From: Oscillospiraceae bacterium | GTDB taxonomy: Bacteria; Bacillota; Clostridia; Oscillospirales; Ruminococcaceae | NCBI GenBank assembly: GCA_019423755.1 | Contig: JAHZAU010000001.1 | Span: forward strand, 1-52,465 | DNA: 52,465 nucleotides | Direction of reading: 5' to 3' | In this document: in pieces, positions 8,284 to 15,513 of the stretch | Layout: every line of letters starts with the position of its first letter | How positions within the stretch are numbered: position 1 is the stretch's first letter | Program-made: the position numbers and the translations under genes | The notes under the pieces: generated by a model | The model's input: only the letters and a program-made list of their open reading frames with translations | The model's database searches: none | Told to the model about the DNA's origin: nothing

Positions 8284-8889
8284 ATGCAAAATCCAAACCC
8301 TGCGGTGAAGAATCAGCCTTCCCTGTCCTGGGGCGGACGTCTGGCGGACCAGTTCGTCTCCTCGGCCCGGGAAATGCACAACCTGCGCTCGCTGACCGGC
8401 ATCGGCATGCTGCTAGCGCTGAGCGTGGTGCTTTCCTTCTTCACCATCGAAGCCAGCCCCACCCTGAAGATCGGCGTGGGCTATCTGGTCACCGCCCTGC
8501 TGGGCATGCTTTACGGCCCGGTCACCGGAGCCATCGCAGCCGGTACCGGCGACATCATCAAGTACATCATCAAACCCACCGGCGGCTACTTCTTCGGCTT
8601 TACCCTTACCGCCATGCTGGGCGGCCTGGTGTACGGGATGTTCTTCTACCGCCAGCAGCGCTGCACCATCCCCCGCGCCATCCTGGCTAAAAGCACCGTG
8701 ACCCTGCTGCTCAACTGCCTGCTCAACACCTTCTGGCTGACCCTCGTCACCGGAAGCCAATTCTGGGGACTGCTCCCTCCCCGGGCTATTAAAAACCTGA
8801 CTGCTCTTCCCTTAGAAATCTGCCTGCTGTATGTGGCGCTCAACACCTTCTCCCTGGTGCTCCGCCGCAGCAAGCTCCGCTACCGCTAA
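8284..8889 (+). CDS. folT: ECF transporter folate-binding S component
   Basis: FolT is the membrane S component that captures folates and hands them to a shared ECF energy module (EcfA, EcfA' and EcfT, not in this window). The 201-residue protein has a soluble N-terminal stretch of about 38 residues, then six hydrophobic helices with family motifs TGIGMLLALSVVLSFF, LKIGVGYLVTALLGMLYGP and GDIIKYIIKPTGGYFFGFT. The start has AGGAGG eight bases upstream. It sits alone behind a THF riboswitch, which independently supports folate as substrate. The N-terminal extension beyond the usual first helix is a little longer than typical. A strong terminator follows. Confidence 0.95.
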   Translation: MQNPNPAVKNQPSLSWGGRLADQFVSSAREMHNLRSLTGIGMLLALSVVLSFFTIEASPTLKIGVGYLVTALLGMLYGPVTGAIAAGTGDIIKYIIKPTGGYFFGFTLTAMLGGLVYGMFFYRQQRCTIPRAILAKSTVTLLLNCLLNTFWLTLVTGSQFWGLLPPRAIKNLTALPLEICLLYVALNTFSLVLRRSKLRYR

Positions 8890-8908
8890 ATCGATCTGGA
8901 TACAACAA

Positions 8909-8952
8909 CGCCCCCAGACTGCCGGACTTCGGCCGCCTGGGGGCGTTTTCTT
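8909..8952. terminator. Terminator after folT, probably shared with mnmM
   Basis: A nine-base stem CGCCCCCAG / CTGGGGGCG encloses a smaller GCCGGAC...GGCC helix and is followed by TTTTCTTTT. On the minus strand it follows the mnmM stop codon, though the U-run is poorer there. Confidence 0.88.
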
Positions 8953-8958
8953 TTGGGT

Positions 8959-9525
8959 TTAGATCTCTTTGAGGATGAACACCGGGATGGGCGGGTCGTT
9001 GGGGCGGTTGGCAAACTCGGTGACCAGCACGGTGTACTGCTTGAAGTCGATGGTCTTGAAGTACTCCATCAGGGCGTTTTTCTCCTCGTAGCCGCTGTCG
9101 CCGCCGTAGTAGACGCAGAGGCTCATCAGCCCGCCGGGACGCAGCAGGCGCAGGCCCTTTTCGATGGCCTGGATGCTGCTGGGCGCCTGAGTGAAGATGC
9201 TGTGGTCGCCACCCGGCAGATAGCCGAAGTTGAAGGTGATGGCGTCCACCGTGCCCTCCTGGGCGTAAGCGTCCATGTTGGCGTGGCTGTCCAGATGGAC
9301 CTGGGCGATGGAGGACAGGCCCTCCTTTTCCAGCAGCGCCCGGGTGCTTTGCACGGCGTCCTCCTGGATGTCAAAAGCGATGACCCGGCCGCTCTCCCCT
9401 ACCAGTTTGCAGAGGAAGGCGGTGTCGTGACCGCGTCCGGCGGTAGCGTCGATGCAGAGATTTCCGGGGTGGATGTGTTCCGCCAAAAAGCGATGGGCAA
9501 TGGCTAAGGTATTCAGTCCTGGCAT
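8959..9525 (-). CDS. mnmM: tRNA U34 aminomethyl methyltransferase MnmM (YtqB family)
   Basis: This 188-residue class I SAM-dependent methyltransferase belongs to the rRNA_methylase/YtqB family (PF06962). Bacillus and Staphylococcus members (MnmM) methylate 5-aminomethyl-2-thiouridine at tRNA position 34. Motif I is DATAGRGHDT (26-35), which binds SAM; the family signature NFGYLPGGDHSIFT lies near residue 100, and NRPNDPPIPVF closes the protein, matching the YtqB C terminus. The start has AGGAGG six bases upstream and only 12 bases separate it from the preceding transporter gene, so both are in one minus-strand operon. Function is from the family; the assignment to MnmM rather than an unrelated methylase is strong because the whole length fits. 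Confidence 0.92.
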   Translation of the reverse strand: MPGLNTLAIAHRFLAEHIHPGNLCIDATAGRGHDTAFLCKLVGESGRVIAFDIQEDAVQSTRALLEKEGLSSIAQVHLDSHANMDAYAQEGTVDAITFNFGYLPGGDHSIFTQAPSSIQAIEKGLRLLRPGGLMSLCVYYGGDSGYEEKNALMEYFKTIDFKQYTVLVTEFANRPNDPPIPVFILKEI

Positions 9526-9537
9526 AGGTTCCTCCTG

Positions 9538-10680
9538 TTACATAATGATGATTACCGCCTGGCTGATGTACTGCTCCAGCAGCACGCCCACCGGCAGCAG
9601 CAGGATAAGCAGGGCGAAGTTGACGGCGGTAAATACCGCCAGATACCGCCCCGACTGGGCGTCGGGCAGGCGGCTGTAAAACTTAAAGGAGATGAGGCTG
9701 GCAAGGCTGGCGATCAGGGTACCCAGGCCGCCGATGTTGGTACCCACCACCAGGGCCGCGCCCCCCTGAGTGAAGCCGGAGAGCATCACCGCGGCGGGGA
9801 CGTTGCTGATCACCTGGCTGAGCAGGGCCGAAGCCACTACCTCCCGGCCGGTGAGCACCTCGCTCACCAGGACGCGCACCGCTTCCAGCTGCCCCATATT
9901 GCCGATGAACACAAAGAAGCAGACGAAGGTGAGCAGCAGGCAGTAGTCCACCTGGCGCAGCACCGGACGGTCCAGCAGCAGCGCCCAAAGGAGCACCACC
10001 GCCACCGCCGCCTGCCAGGGCAGCACCCGGAACACCGTCAGGATGGAGACCGCTCCCAGCACCAGATACCCGGTCAGCCGGCGGCGGTCGGAGCAGGTGG
10101 CTTCCTCCTGAAGGGCCAGCTGCACCGGCTCGGCGGGGATCACCTGCACCAGCAGGAGCAGAAGCACCAGGCTCAGCGCCGCGATGGGCAAAGTCAGGGC
10201 AAAGAACCGCTCCAGGCCCATATTATACTGGGCATAAAGATAGAGGTTTTGCGGGTTGCCGAAGGGGGTGAGCATGCTGCCCAGGTTGGCGGCCACCGTC
10301 TGCAGCACCACCAGCCAGATCAGGCAGCTGCGCTGGCCGATGAGGGACAGCACCATGATGCCGAAGGGCACAAAGGTGATGAGCGCTACGTCGTTGGTGA
10401 TGAGCATAGAAGAAAAGAAGCACAGCAGCACCAGCGCCCGGCAGAGGCTGCGCAGGCTTTTGGCGCGCCCCACCACCTGATGGGCCAGCTTGGTAAAGAC
10501 GCCGCACCCCTGCAGCCCGGCCACCACCGTCATCAAACAAAACAGCAGCCCCAGCACCCGGAAGTCGATGTATCCCACATAGGCAGCCGACGGCGGCACC
10601 AGCAGCATAGAGCCCGCCGCCAGCACCCCGGCGATGCAAAGCACCGTTTCCTTCTTGAAAAATTCCCAAACCTTCTGCAT
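9538..10680 (-). CDS. SLC13/ArsB-CitM type ion transporter permease
   Basis: This 380-residue integral membrane protein has about ten helices in two similar halves, as in the ion-transporter superfamily (SLC13, CitMHS, ArsB). Helpful marks are the re-entrant motifs SSMLITNDVALITFVP in the first half, and SNVPAAVMLSGF in the second, and the repeated NLGSMLTPFGNPQNL / GTNIGGLGTLIASLASL signatures where substrate and sodium would bind. Substrates in this family range from dicarboxylates to anions such as arsenite; the sequence does not tell which. The protein is shorter than many citrate carriers. It is the first gene of the operon with mnmM and is divergent from the pantothenate-kinase gene. 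Confidence 0.88.
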   Translation of the reverse strand: MQKVWEFFKKETVLCIAGVLAAGSMLLVPPSAAYVGYIDFRVLGLLFCLMTVVAGLQGCGVFTKLAHQVVGRAKSLRSLCRALVLLCFFSSMLITNDVALITFVPFGIMVLSLIGQRSCLIWLVVLQTVAANLGSMLTPFGNPQNLYLYAQYNMGLERFFALTLPIAALSLVLLLLLVQVIPAEPVQLALQEEATCSDRRRLTGYLVLGAVSILTVFRVLPWQAAVAVVLLWALLLDRPVLRQVDYCLLLTFVCFFVFIGNMGQLEAVRVLVSEVLTGREVVASALLSQVISNVPAAVMLSGFTQGGAALVVGTNIGGLGTLIASLASLISFKFYSRLPDAQSGRYLAVFTAVNFALLILLLPVGVLLEQYISQAVIIIM

Positions 10681-10716
10681 AAAGCATCCCTCGTTCCTTT
10701 TTACACTAACCGATAT

Positions 10717-10725
10717 AGTATAGCA
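10717..10725 (-). promoter_or_regulatory. Extended -10 promoter for the transporter-mnmM operon
   Basis: Minus strand TGC-TATACT lies about 37 bases upstream of the transporter start; no convincing -35 box is present. It is in the 187-base divergent gap to the pantothenate kinase. Confidence 0.45.
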
Positions 10726-10821
10726 TATTTTAGGGAAAAAAGCACCCCCGCCGCGGGGTTTTTCCCGGTTTTTCGGCCCGGAAACCTCGCTTTTTTCGGA
10801 CTAGCCCCGGGGGCGATTTTG

Positions 10822-10830
10822 TGGTATAAT
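10822..10830 (+). promoter_or_regulatory. Extended -10 promoter for pantothenate kinase
   Basis: TGG-TATAAT lies 37 bases upstream of the start codon. The -35 region is poor, which is common with an extended -10. Confidence 0.6.
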
Positions 10831-10867
10831 CGGGACAAAGTTTTGCTTTTTGAAAGGAAGGGATGAT

Positions 10868-11710
10868 ATGGGCATGGTCATCGGCATCGACGTCGGCGGC
10901 AGCACCACCAAGATCATCGGCATCGAAGAAGGAAAGGTCCGGGCGCCGCTGTTCGTCCGGGCCACCGACCCGGTCACCTCGCTGTTCGGCGCCTTCGGAA
11001 AATACCTTTACGACAACAACATCGGCCTGGACGCCATCGAAAAGGTGATGCTCACCGGCGTGGGCAGCGCTTATCTCAACCAGCCGCTTTACAACCTGCC
11101 CACCGCCAAAGCGGACGAGTTCCTCTGCAACGGCCTGGGCGGGCGGTTCCTCAGCGGCTTGGAACGGACCATCATCGTCAGCATGGGCACCGGCACCTCC
11201 CTGGTACGGGTGGAAGGCGACACCATCGAGCACATCGGCGGGGTGGGCATCGGCGGCGGTACCATCGCCGGCCTTTCCAGCCTGCTGCTCAAGACCCAGG
11301 ACTTCCACCGCATCACCGAGCTGGCCATGGAAGGCTCGGTGGACAGCATCGACCTGCAGATCCGCGACATCACCAGCCACCCCCTGCCCGGCCTGCCGCT
11401 GGACGCCACCGCTTCCAACTTCGGCAAGGCCACCAGCGACGCCTCCGAGCCGGATATTGCCCGCGGGCTCATCAATATGGTGCTGCAGTGCGTAGGAAAG
11501 AGCGCCATCCTCTCCTCCCTGGGCAGCGGCATCCGGGATTTTGTGCTTATCGGCAACCTTTCCACCCTGCCCTTCTGCCCGCCGGTCTTCCGCCAGCTGG
11601 AATCCATGTCCGGGGTGCGCTTCGTCATCCCGCAGCATTCGGAATACGGCACCGCCATCGGCGCGGCGCTGTGCTACATCGAACGGAGGCAGCTGCATGA
11701 AGTACGATAG
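10868..11710 (+). CDS. coaW: Type II pantothenate kinase
   Basis: This 280-residue kinase phosphorylates pantothenate with ATP, the first step of coenzyme A synthesis. It has the ASKHA fold of eukaryotic and staphylococcal type II enzymes: the phosphate-1 motif IGIDVGGSTTK at the N terminus, MLTGVGSAYL, the second phosphate motif VSMGTGTSLV, and GVGIGGGTIAGLS around residue 125. I chose the MGMVIGID start, which has GGAAGG six bases upstream, over an in-frame ATG six codons earlier. It overlaps the following cytidine-deaminase-like gene by 14 bases, so the pair is translationally coupled. Staphylococcal-type enzymes resist CoA feedback; whether this one does cannot be read here. Confidence 0.92.
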   Translation: MGMVIGIDVGGSTTKIIGIEEGKVRAPLFVRATDPVTSLFGAFGKYLYDNNIGLDAIEKVMLTGVGSAYLNQPLYNLPTAKADEFLCNGLGGRFLSGLERTIIVSMGTGTSLVRVEGDTIEHIGGVGIGGGTIAGLSSLLLKTQDFHRITELAMEGSVDSIDLQIRDITSHPLPGLPLDATASNFGKATSDASEPDIARGLINMVLQCVGKSAILSSLGSGIRDFVLIGNLSTLPFCPPVFRQLESMSGVRFVIPQHSEYGTAIGAALCYIERRQLHEVR

Positions 11711-12092
11711 TCCGGCGGATTTTGCCCCGCTGCTGGCCGCCGCCCGACAGGTCCTGGCCCCGCGGGAGCTTTCCCGCAGTGTCAGCGCCGGACAGGTGGC
11801 TGCCGCTTTGGTCTCCCCCAGTGGGAAGATCTACACCGGGGTGTGCATCGACGCCCCCTGCTCCATGGGCTTCTGTGCCGAGCACGCTGCCATTGCCGCC
11901 CTCATCACCGCCGGGGAAAGCCAGGTGCTGGCCATTGTGGCGGTCAATTCCTCCGGGCAGCCCATCCCGCCCTGCGGCCGCTGCCGGGAGTTTCTCCACC
12001 AGATCCACGACCAAAACGGCAGCTGCCGGGTGCTGGTGAAGGAGGAACTGGTGGCGCCCCTTTCCCAGTTGCTGCCTTATCCTTGGAATTAA
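11697..12092 (+). CDS. Cytidine-deaminase family protein
   Basis: This 131-residue protein fits the small zinc cytidine deaminase fold. It keeps the catalytic signature C60-A-E62 and PPCGRC with C93 and C96; the three Cys bind zinc and E62 is the proton shuttle. That matches tetrameric CDA and the related blasticidin-S deaminases. The substrate-recognition region is less standard: the N-terminal part reads VSAGQVAAALVSPSGKIYTGV rather than the usual FxVGAALL, so free cytidine as substrate is likely but not certain. The start overlaps the pantothenate kinase and has GGAGG seven bases upstream. A bidirectional terminator ends this two-gene operon. Confidence 0.85.
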   Translation: MKYDSPADFAPLLAAARQVLAPRELSRSVSAGQVAAALVSPSGKIYTGVCIDAPCSMGFCAEHAAIAALITAGESQVLAIVAVNSSGQPIPPCGRCREFLHQIHDQNGSCRVLVKEELVAPLSQLLPYPWN

Positions 12093-12117
12093 ATTTACTA
12101 TTTTTGCTCTATGATGC

Positions 12118-12157
12118 AAAAAGCTCCGACCCTCCCCGGGCCGGAGCTTTCTTTTTT
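12118..12157. terminator. Bidirectional terminator after the deaminase gene
   Basis: Stem AAAGCTCCG / CGGAGCTTT with a GC-rich loop, an A-run before and CTTTTTTT after. It lies between convergent genes. Confidence 0.9.
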
Positions 12158-12173
12158 TGAAGTTTTCTGCCGG

Positions 12174-13253
12174 TTACAGCTGGACCAGCTCTTTGGGGAA
12201 GCGGTTGAGCACCTCGCAGCCGTCTTCGGTGACCAGAACCAGGTCCTCGATGCGGACGCCGAAGTCCCCTGCCAGGTAGACGCCCGGCTCCACCGAGAAG
12301 ATCATGCCCGGCTCCAGAACATCCTGGTTGACCGAGGACACGTCGCCAAACTCGTGGCACTCCAGGCCGATGCTGTGGCCGGTGCGGTGGAGGAAGCGGT
12401 CGCCGTAGCCCTTGCTGGTGATGTAGTCCCGGGCGGCGGCGTCCACATCACAGTAGCGCGCGCCGGGGCGGGCTGCCGCGATGCCGCGGAGGTTTGCTTC
12501 CAGGACGATGTCGTATACCCGTTTCTGCTCCTCGGTGGGTGCCCCGCAGAAGACGGTGCGGGTCATATCGGAGCAGTAGCCGTCGTGCTTGCAGCCCATA
12601 TCCAGCACGATGCTCTGGCCGGGCTGGGGACGGTTGTCGCCGTGGTCGCCGTAGTGGGGGTCGGCACCGTGGGCACCGTAGCCGATGATGGGCTCAAAGG
12701 AGAAGCCCCCGTTGGCTCCCAGGCGCTGGTAGATGCGGGCCAGCTCCTCGGCGGCCTCTTTTTCGCTCATGCCCTGGGCCACGCATTTCTGCAGCTCGCC
12801 CATGGCCTGGTCATTCAGCTGGGAGGCGCGGCGCATCTTTTCGATCTCGTCGGCGTCCTTGACCGCGCGAATGTGGTCGATGATGGAGGAGCTGTTGCAG
12901 AACCGGCTGGCGCCGCCCCGCTCCATCAGCGGCAGCAGGAAGCGTGCCGGCCACACCTTATCCACGCCCAGCGCCTTGTTGGGGTCGGTGTACTGGGCCA
13001 GCAGGGCCACCGGGTCCTGGGTGTCGTTATAGAAGAGTACTTCCATCCCTTCCGGGTCCCCGTGCAGAGGGAACAGCTCGTTGAGCACCAGTTTGTGCTT
13101 GCCGTTTTGGTTCAGGTACAGCGCCAGCATCCGCTCACCGGGCTCGATGCGCTTCCCTGTCAGGTAGTAAATGGCGCCGCTGTCGGCAACCACCATCTGT
13201 TCCAGGCCGGCCTTCTCCATGGCGGCCAGCACCCGCTGCATTCTTTGATTCAT
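12174..13253 (-). CDS. M24 family metallopeptidase (Xaa-Pro dipeptidase/aminopeptidase)
   Basis: This 359-residue cytoplasmic enzyme should remove residues next to proline from peptides. It has an N-terminal creatinase-like domain (about 1-130) and a C-terminal pita-bread domain with the complete dinuclear metal site: D218, D229 (SDMTRT), H293 (HRTGHSIGL), E322 (SVEPGVY) and E336 (GVRIEDLVLV). Length fits the short bacterial PepQ/YqhT-type enzymes. The start has AGGAGGAGA upstream. It lies 69 bases after the small gene at 13323-13769 and is probably in the same operon. Dipeptidase against aminopeptidase activity cannot be told apart from the sequence. Confidence 0.93.
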   Translation of the reverse strand: MNQRMQRVLAAMEKAGLEQMVVADSGAIYYLTGKRIEPGERMLALYLNQNGKHKLVLNELFPLHGDPEGMEVLFYNDTQDPVALLAQYTDPNKALGVDKVWPARFLLPLMERGGASRFCNSSSIIDHIRAVKDADEIEKMRRASQLNDQAMGELQKCVAQGMSEKEAAEELARIYQRLGANGGFSFEPIIGYGAHGADPHYGDHGDNRPQPGQSIVLDMGCKHDGYCSDMTRTVFCGAPTEEQKRVYDIVLEANLRGIAAARPGARYCDVDAAARDYITSKGYGDRFLHRTGHSIGLECHEFGDVSSVNQDVLEPGMIFSVEPGVYLAGDFGVRIEDLVLVTEDGCEVLNRFPKELVQL

Positions 13254-13322
13254 GACGATCTCCTCCTGATGCCGTCCTGCCTTGGGACAGGGCGTAATTT
13301 GCTGCCGGTATCGAAAAGTCGG

Positions 13323-13769
13323 TTAATACTCCTCATCGTCCAGCAGACGGTACTGTCCGAAACCGGTCACCGTCAGCTGGGCCCACTCCCCTTCTCCGAC
13401 TTCCTGCCACTGGGCCTGGATGTTAAGCATCCGCAGCCAAGCGTTGAGGCCGTGGCTGGCCTTGCCGGGGACGGGGGCTTTGCGGCCGAAACACTCGCGG
13501 ATCTGTTCCAGAAGCTGCTGCTGAGCCTCGGCGTCCAGAGCGCGGCCCGGGATATCCTGCTCCTCCATCCAGTCCCGCAGCGCCTGGTAGGAGCGGTAGT
13601 CCTCGTGGCACAGCTCGTCCACCAGACCCTGGCGCTCCTTGTTCAGCGCCACCACATGGGACTCGATGTCCTTGGAGTGGTTTTTCAGATATTTTTTGGC
13701 CACGCCCAGCGCCGCGATGTCGTGGTCGATGCGGGCGATGGCTTTTTCGGTTTTTTCGTAACGAAGCAT
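13323..13769 (-). CDS. Small hypothetical protein upstream of the M24 peptidase
   Basis: The 148-residue product (start MLRYEKTEKA, with AAGGAGG upstream) has no signal or membrane helix. The first 60 residues are rich in Lys, Glu and Ala and should form a helical hairpin or short coiled coil; the rest is mixed and ends with the acidic LLDDEEY. I do not recognise a family, and no motif suggests catalysis. Its promoter is strong and the peptidase follows without a terminator, so the two may be made together. An in-frame ATG 25 codons upstream would put the promoter inside the gene and is rejected. Confidence 0.7.
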   Translation of the reverse strand: MLRYEKTEKAIARIDHDIAALGVAKKYLKNHSKDIESHVVALNKERQGLVDELCHEDYRSYQALRDWMEEQDIPGRALDAEAQQQLLEQIRECFGRKAPVPGKASHGLNAWLRMLNIQAQWQEVGEGEWAQLTVTGFGQYRLLDDEEY

Positions 13770-13799
13770 AGCTTCCCTCCTTGCTGATTTCTGCCTCCC

Positions 13800-13828
13800 A
13801 TTATAGCACCATCCCCCGGCAAAGTCTA
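13800..13828 (-). promoter_or_regulatory. Promoter of the small gene-M24 peptidase operon
   Basis: Minus strand TAGACT, a 17-base spacer and an extended TGC-TATAAT, ending 31 bases before the start codon. Confidence 0.65.
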
Positions 13829-13853
13829 CGGGAGCAACCGGCAAAAGGCCACA

Positions 13854-13890
13854 GAAAAGCCGGGCCGCCGCAGGATGCAGCAGCCCGGCT
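13854..13890 (-). terminator. Terminator of the secreted PEGA-like protein gene
   Basis: Arms AGCCGGGC (13858-13865) and GCCCGGCT (13883-13890), followed on the minus strand by TTTTCTG. Confidence 0.75.
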
Positions 13891-13913
13891 GGGATGGTTC
13901 GATTTCTACTTAG

Positions 13914-14771
13914 TTAGTCGCCGTAAACGGTCAGGCGCAGGGTGCCGTAGCCGCTCTTTTCCAGAGTCAGGGAATTGGTGCGGCGCACCGGCAGGTGGAA
14001 GAAGTTGCTGCCGGCGTCGGTGCGGCCCAGATAGTGGCCGTTCCAGGTAATGGTAGCGCCGGAAACGTTGCAGTCAAAGCGCAGGGTATCGTCGTCCCAG
14101 TCGCAGCTGATGTACGGCACCCGGATCATCCCGCGCCAGTCGTCGTCCTCGTCGTCCCAGCGGTCGGTGCGGTCATCGGACGAAGCGCCCGACGAGCCGG
14201 AAGAGCTGCTGGAAGGCTCCCGCGGCGGGTCTACTACCTCCACGTCGGCAAATTTGGCGCCGACGATAGCCGGGGCGTAGGTGGTCTGGATCTTGGAAAT
14301 GTCGGAGTCCTCCCCTACCGTCACCCGGGCGCGGCCGTTGGTGACCTGAAGGGTGGATACCCCGCCGTTGACCAGCATCTTCACCGGGGCCTGCACCTGC
14401 AGGGAGCGCACGGTAGCGTCCTCATCCAGCACAAAGCGCACCTCGTCCTCCACCTTCTCCGCCAGCACCAGCGTCTGGTAGCTGCCGGTCAGCAGCACCG
14501 CTTTCCGGTCACCCAGGGCTACCCGGTGCCAGCCGTTGTCCGGGTCACGGAACTGCAGCACCAGGCCGTCGGTAGCGTTTTGGGTGATGGTCAGCTTCTC
14601 CGGGTCGATCTCCCAACAGGAACGGACGGTGCCGTCCTCGGTCAAGGTCAATTCCCCTTTGGTTTGGTCGATGCCATAGACCACCGGCTTCTCCGCGGCG
14701 GCAGCCGGGAGGCTCAAAGCCAGCAGCAGGGCCGAAAGGGCCGTCATCTTTGCAAGCAGTCGTTTCATCAT
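13914..14771 (-). CDS. Secreted protein with a Ser-rich linker and PEGA-like C-terminal domain
   Basis: The 285-residue product has a clear signal peptide (MMKRLLAK, then a hydrophobic run, with cleavage expected after PAAAA near residue 26). A beta-rich region (about 27-190) is followed by a low-complexity linker of Ser and Asp (about 194-220). The last 65 residues resemble a PEGA carbohydrate/surface domain: SGATITWNGHYLGRT, a short turn, then LTLEKSGYGTLRLTV. The N-terminal part is not recognised. A ribosome site AAGGAGG could serve either of the two first Met codons. It has its own promoter and terminator. A surface or cell-wall binding role is likely; no enzyme motif is seen. Confidence 0.75.
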   Translation of the reverse strand: MMKRLLAKMTALSALLLALSLPAAAAEKPVVYGIDQTKGELTLTEDGTVRSCWEIDPEKLTITQNATDGLVLQFRDPDNGWHRVALGDRKAVLLTGSYQTLVLAEKVEDEVRFVLDEDATVRSLQVQAPVKMLVNGGVSTLQVTNGRARVTVGEDSDISKIQTTYAPAIVGAKFADVEVVDPPREPSSSSSGSSGASSDDRTDRWDDEDDDWRGMIRVPYISCDWDDDTLRFDCNVSGATITWNGHYLGRTDAGSNFFHLPVRRTNSLTLEKSGYGTLRLTVYGD

Positions 14772-14825
14772 CCGTTCCTCCTTCCCATAGCGGGAGATTT
14801 TGCGGCAGGTCTCTGCCTTGCCTCC

Positions 14826-14854
14826 ATTGTACCCGCTTTTGGGGCGGAATACAA
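14826..14854 (-). promoter_or_regulatory. Promoter of the secreted PEGA-like protein gene
   Basis: Minus strand TTGTAT, 17-base spacer, TACAAT, about 55 bases before the start codon. Confidence 0.6.
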
Positions 14855-14939
14855 TCGGGAGGAGGGAATTTCCGACAAATTTGGCGTTATGCGCAGAAGT
14901 GACTTCCTTTTTTCACCATATTGCCCGGGTGAGGGGCAG

Positions 14940-15185
14940 TTACAGCTGCTCGCCCAGCCAGCGGTCCAGCTGCTGCAGGCCCTCTTCGCTCAGCTCGAAG
15001 CGCTGCTGCGCCTGCACCTCGCTGTGGGCCAGGTTCATCTTCCCCAGCCAGGTGACCACCTCCAGCTCCTCCTGTTCCAGGTCGGGGCTGATCTTGTAGT
15101 TGAAGTTGCCCAGGCTGCCGGTGATGACGTTGCCGCTGGTAAAGTAGTCCGCCGCCGGGACGTAAAACTTGCCGCTGCGCTCCAT
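14940..15185 (-). CDS. Small hypothetical protein, second of a coupled pair
   Basis: The 81-residue product begins at an ATG that shares one base with the stop codon of the preceding gene (TAATG), so it is translated by re-initiation. It has no signal or membrane helix. Residues about 40-81 look like a helix-turn-helix of acidic and Leu-rich segments (EQEELEVVTWLGKMNLAHSE, then ELSEEGLQQLDRWLGEQL), somewhat like a small winged-helix or effector-binding domain, but there is no reliable family match. Confidence 0.65.
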   Translation of the reverse strand: MERSGKFYVPAADYFTSGNVITGSLGNFNYKISPDLEQEELEVVTWLGKMNLAHSEVQAQQRFELSEEGLQQLDRWLGEQL

Positions 15186-15409
15186 TACTGCACCCGGGAG
15201 GCGTACTCGGCAAACTCCGCGATAAGGCCGTCCTCGTCCTCACCGTTGGTGATGAAATAAGCCTTCTCGCCGTCGCGGCCCCAGAGGGCGTAGCTGCCGT
15301 CCAGGTTCAGGACGATCTCCAGGCTGGTGATGCCTTCGTCCAGCTCCAGGCCAAACTCGCCCATGACCATCTCGACCAGTTCCGGGGTTTCAAAAAACAG
15401 TTTTTTCAT
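15185..15409 (-). CDS. Small hypothetical protein, first of a coupled pair
   Basis: The 74-residue protein is acidic, soluble and alpha/beta in appearance (MKKLFFETPELVEMVMGEFG at the start, then two short strands). Its start has the site AGGAGG upstream, and a good promoter lies about 40 bases before the start codon. The downstream gene overlaps it by one base, so the two proteins are made in fixed proportion and may form a complex. A toxin-antitoxin role is possible for such coupled small pairs, but nothing in either sequence supports it specifically. Confidence 0.7.
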   Translation of the reverse strand: MKKLFFETPELVEMVMGEFGLELDEGITSLEIVLNLDGSYALWGRDGEKAYFITNGEDEDGLIAEFAEYASRVQ

Positions 15410-15449
15410 AACGGTTCCTCCTTATTGTTGGGTGGATGGGATTGTCCTC

Positions 15450-15478
15450 ATTATACCCCAAACTTCCGCGAAAGGCAA
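15450..15478 (-). promoter_or_regulatory. Promoter of the coupled small genes
   Basis: Minus strand TTGCCT, 17-base spacer and TATAAT. Confidence 0.7.
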
Positions 15479-15480
15479 AC

Positions 15481-15506
15481 GGCCGGACCCCGCAAAGGGT
15501 CCGGCC
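15481..15506 (-). terminator. Terminator-like hairpin after the first YitT gene
   Basis: A perfect ten-base stem GGCCGGACCC / GGGTCCGGCC lies just past the YitT stop codon. The minus-strand U-run after it is weak (CGTTTGCCTTT) and overlaps the -35 box of the next promoter. Confidence 0.6.
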
Positions 15507-15513
15507 GGAAAAG

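Noticed and set aside
14940..15409. A toxin-antitoxin system from the coupled small genes.
   Set aside because: Only the coupling fits; neither product shows RelE, PemK, HicA, Xre or similar motifs.
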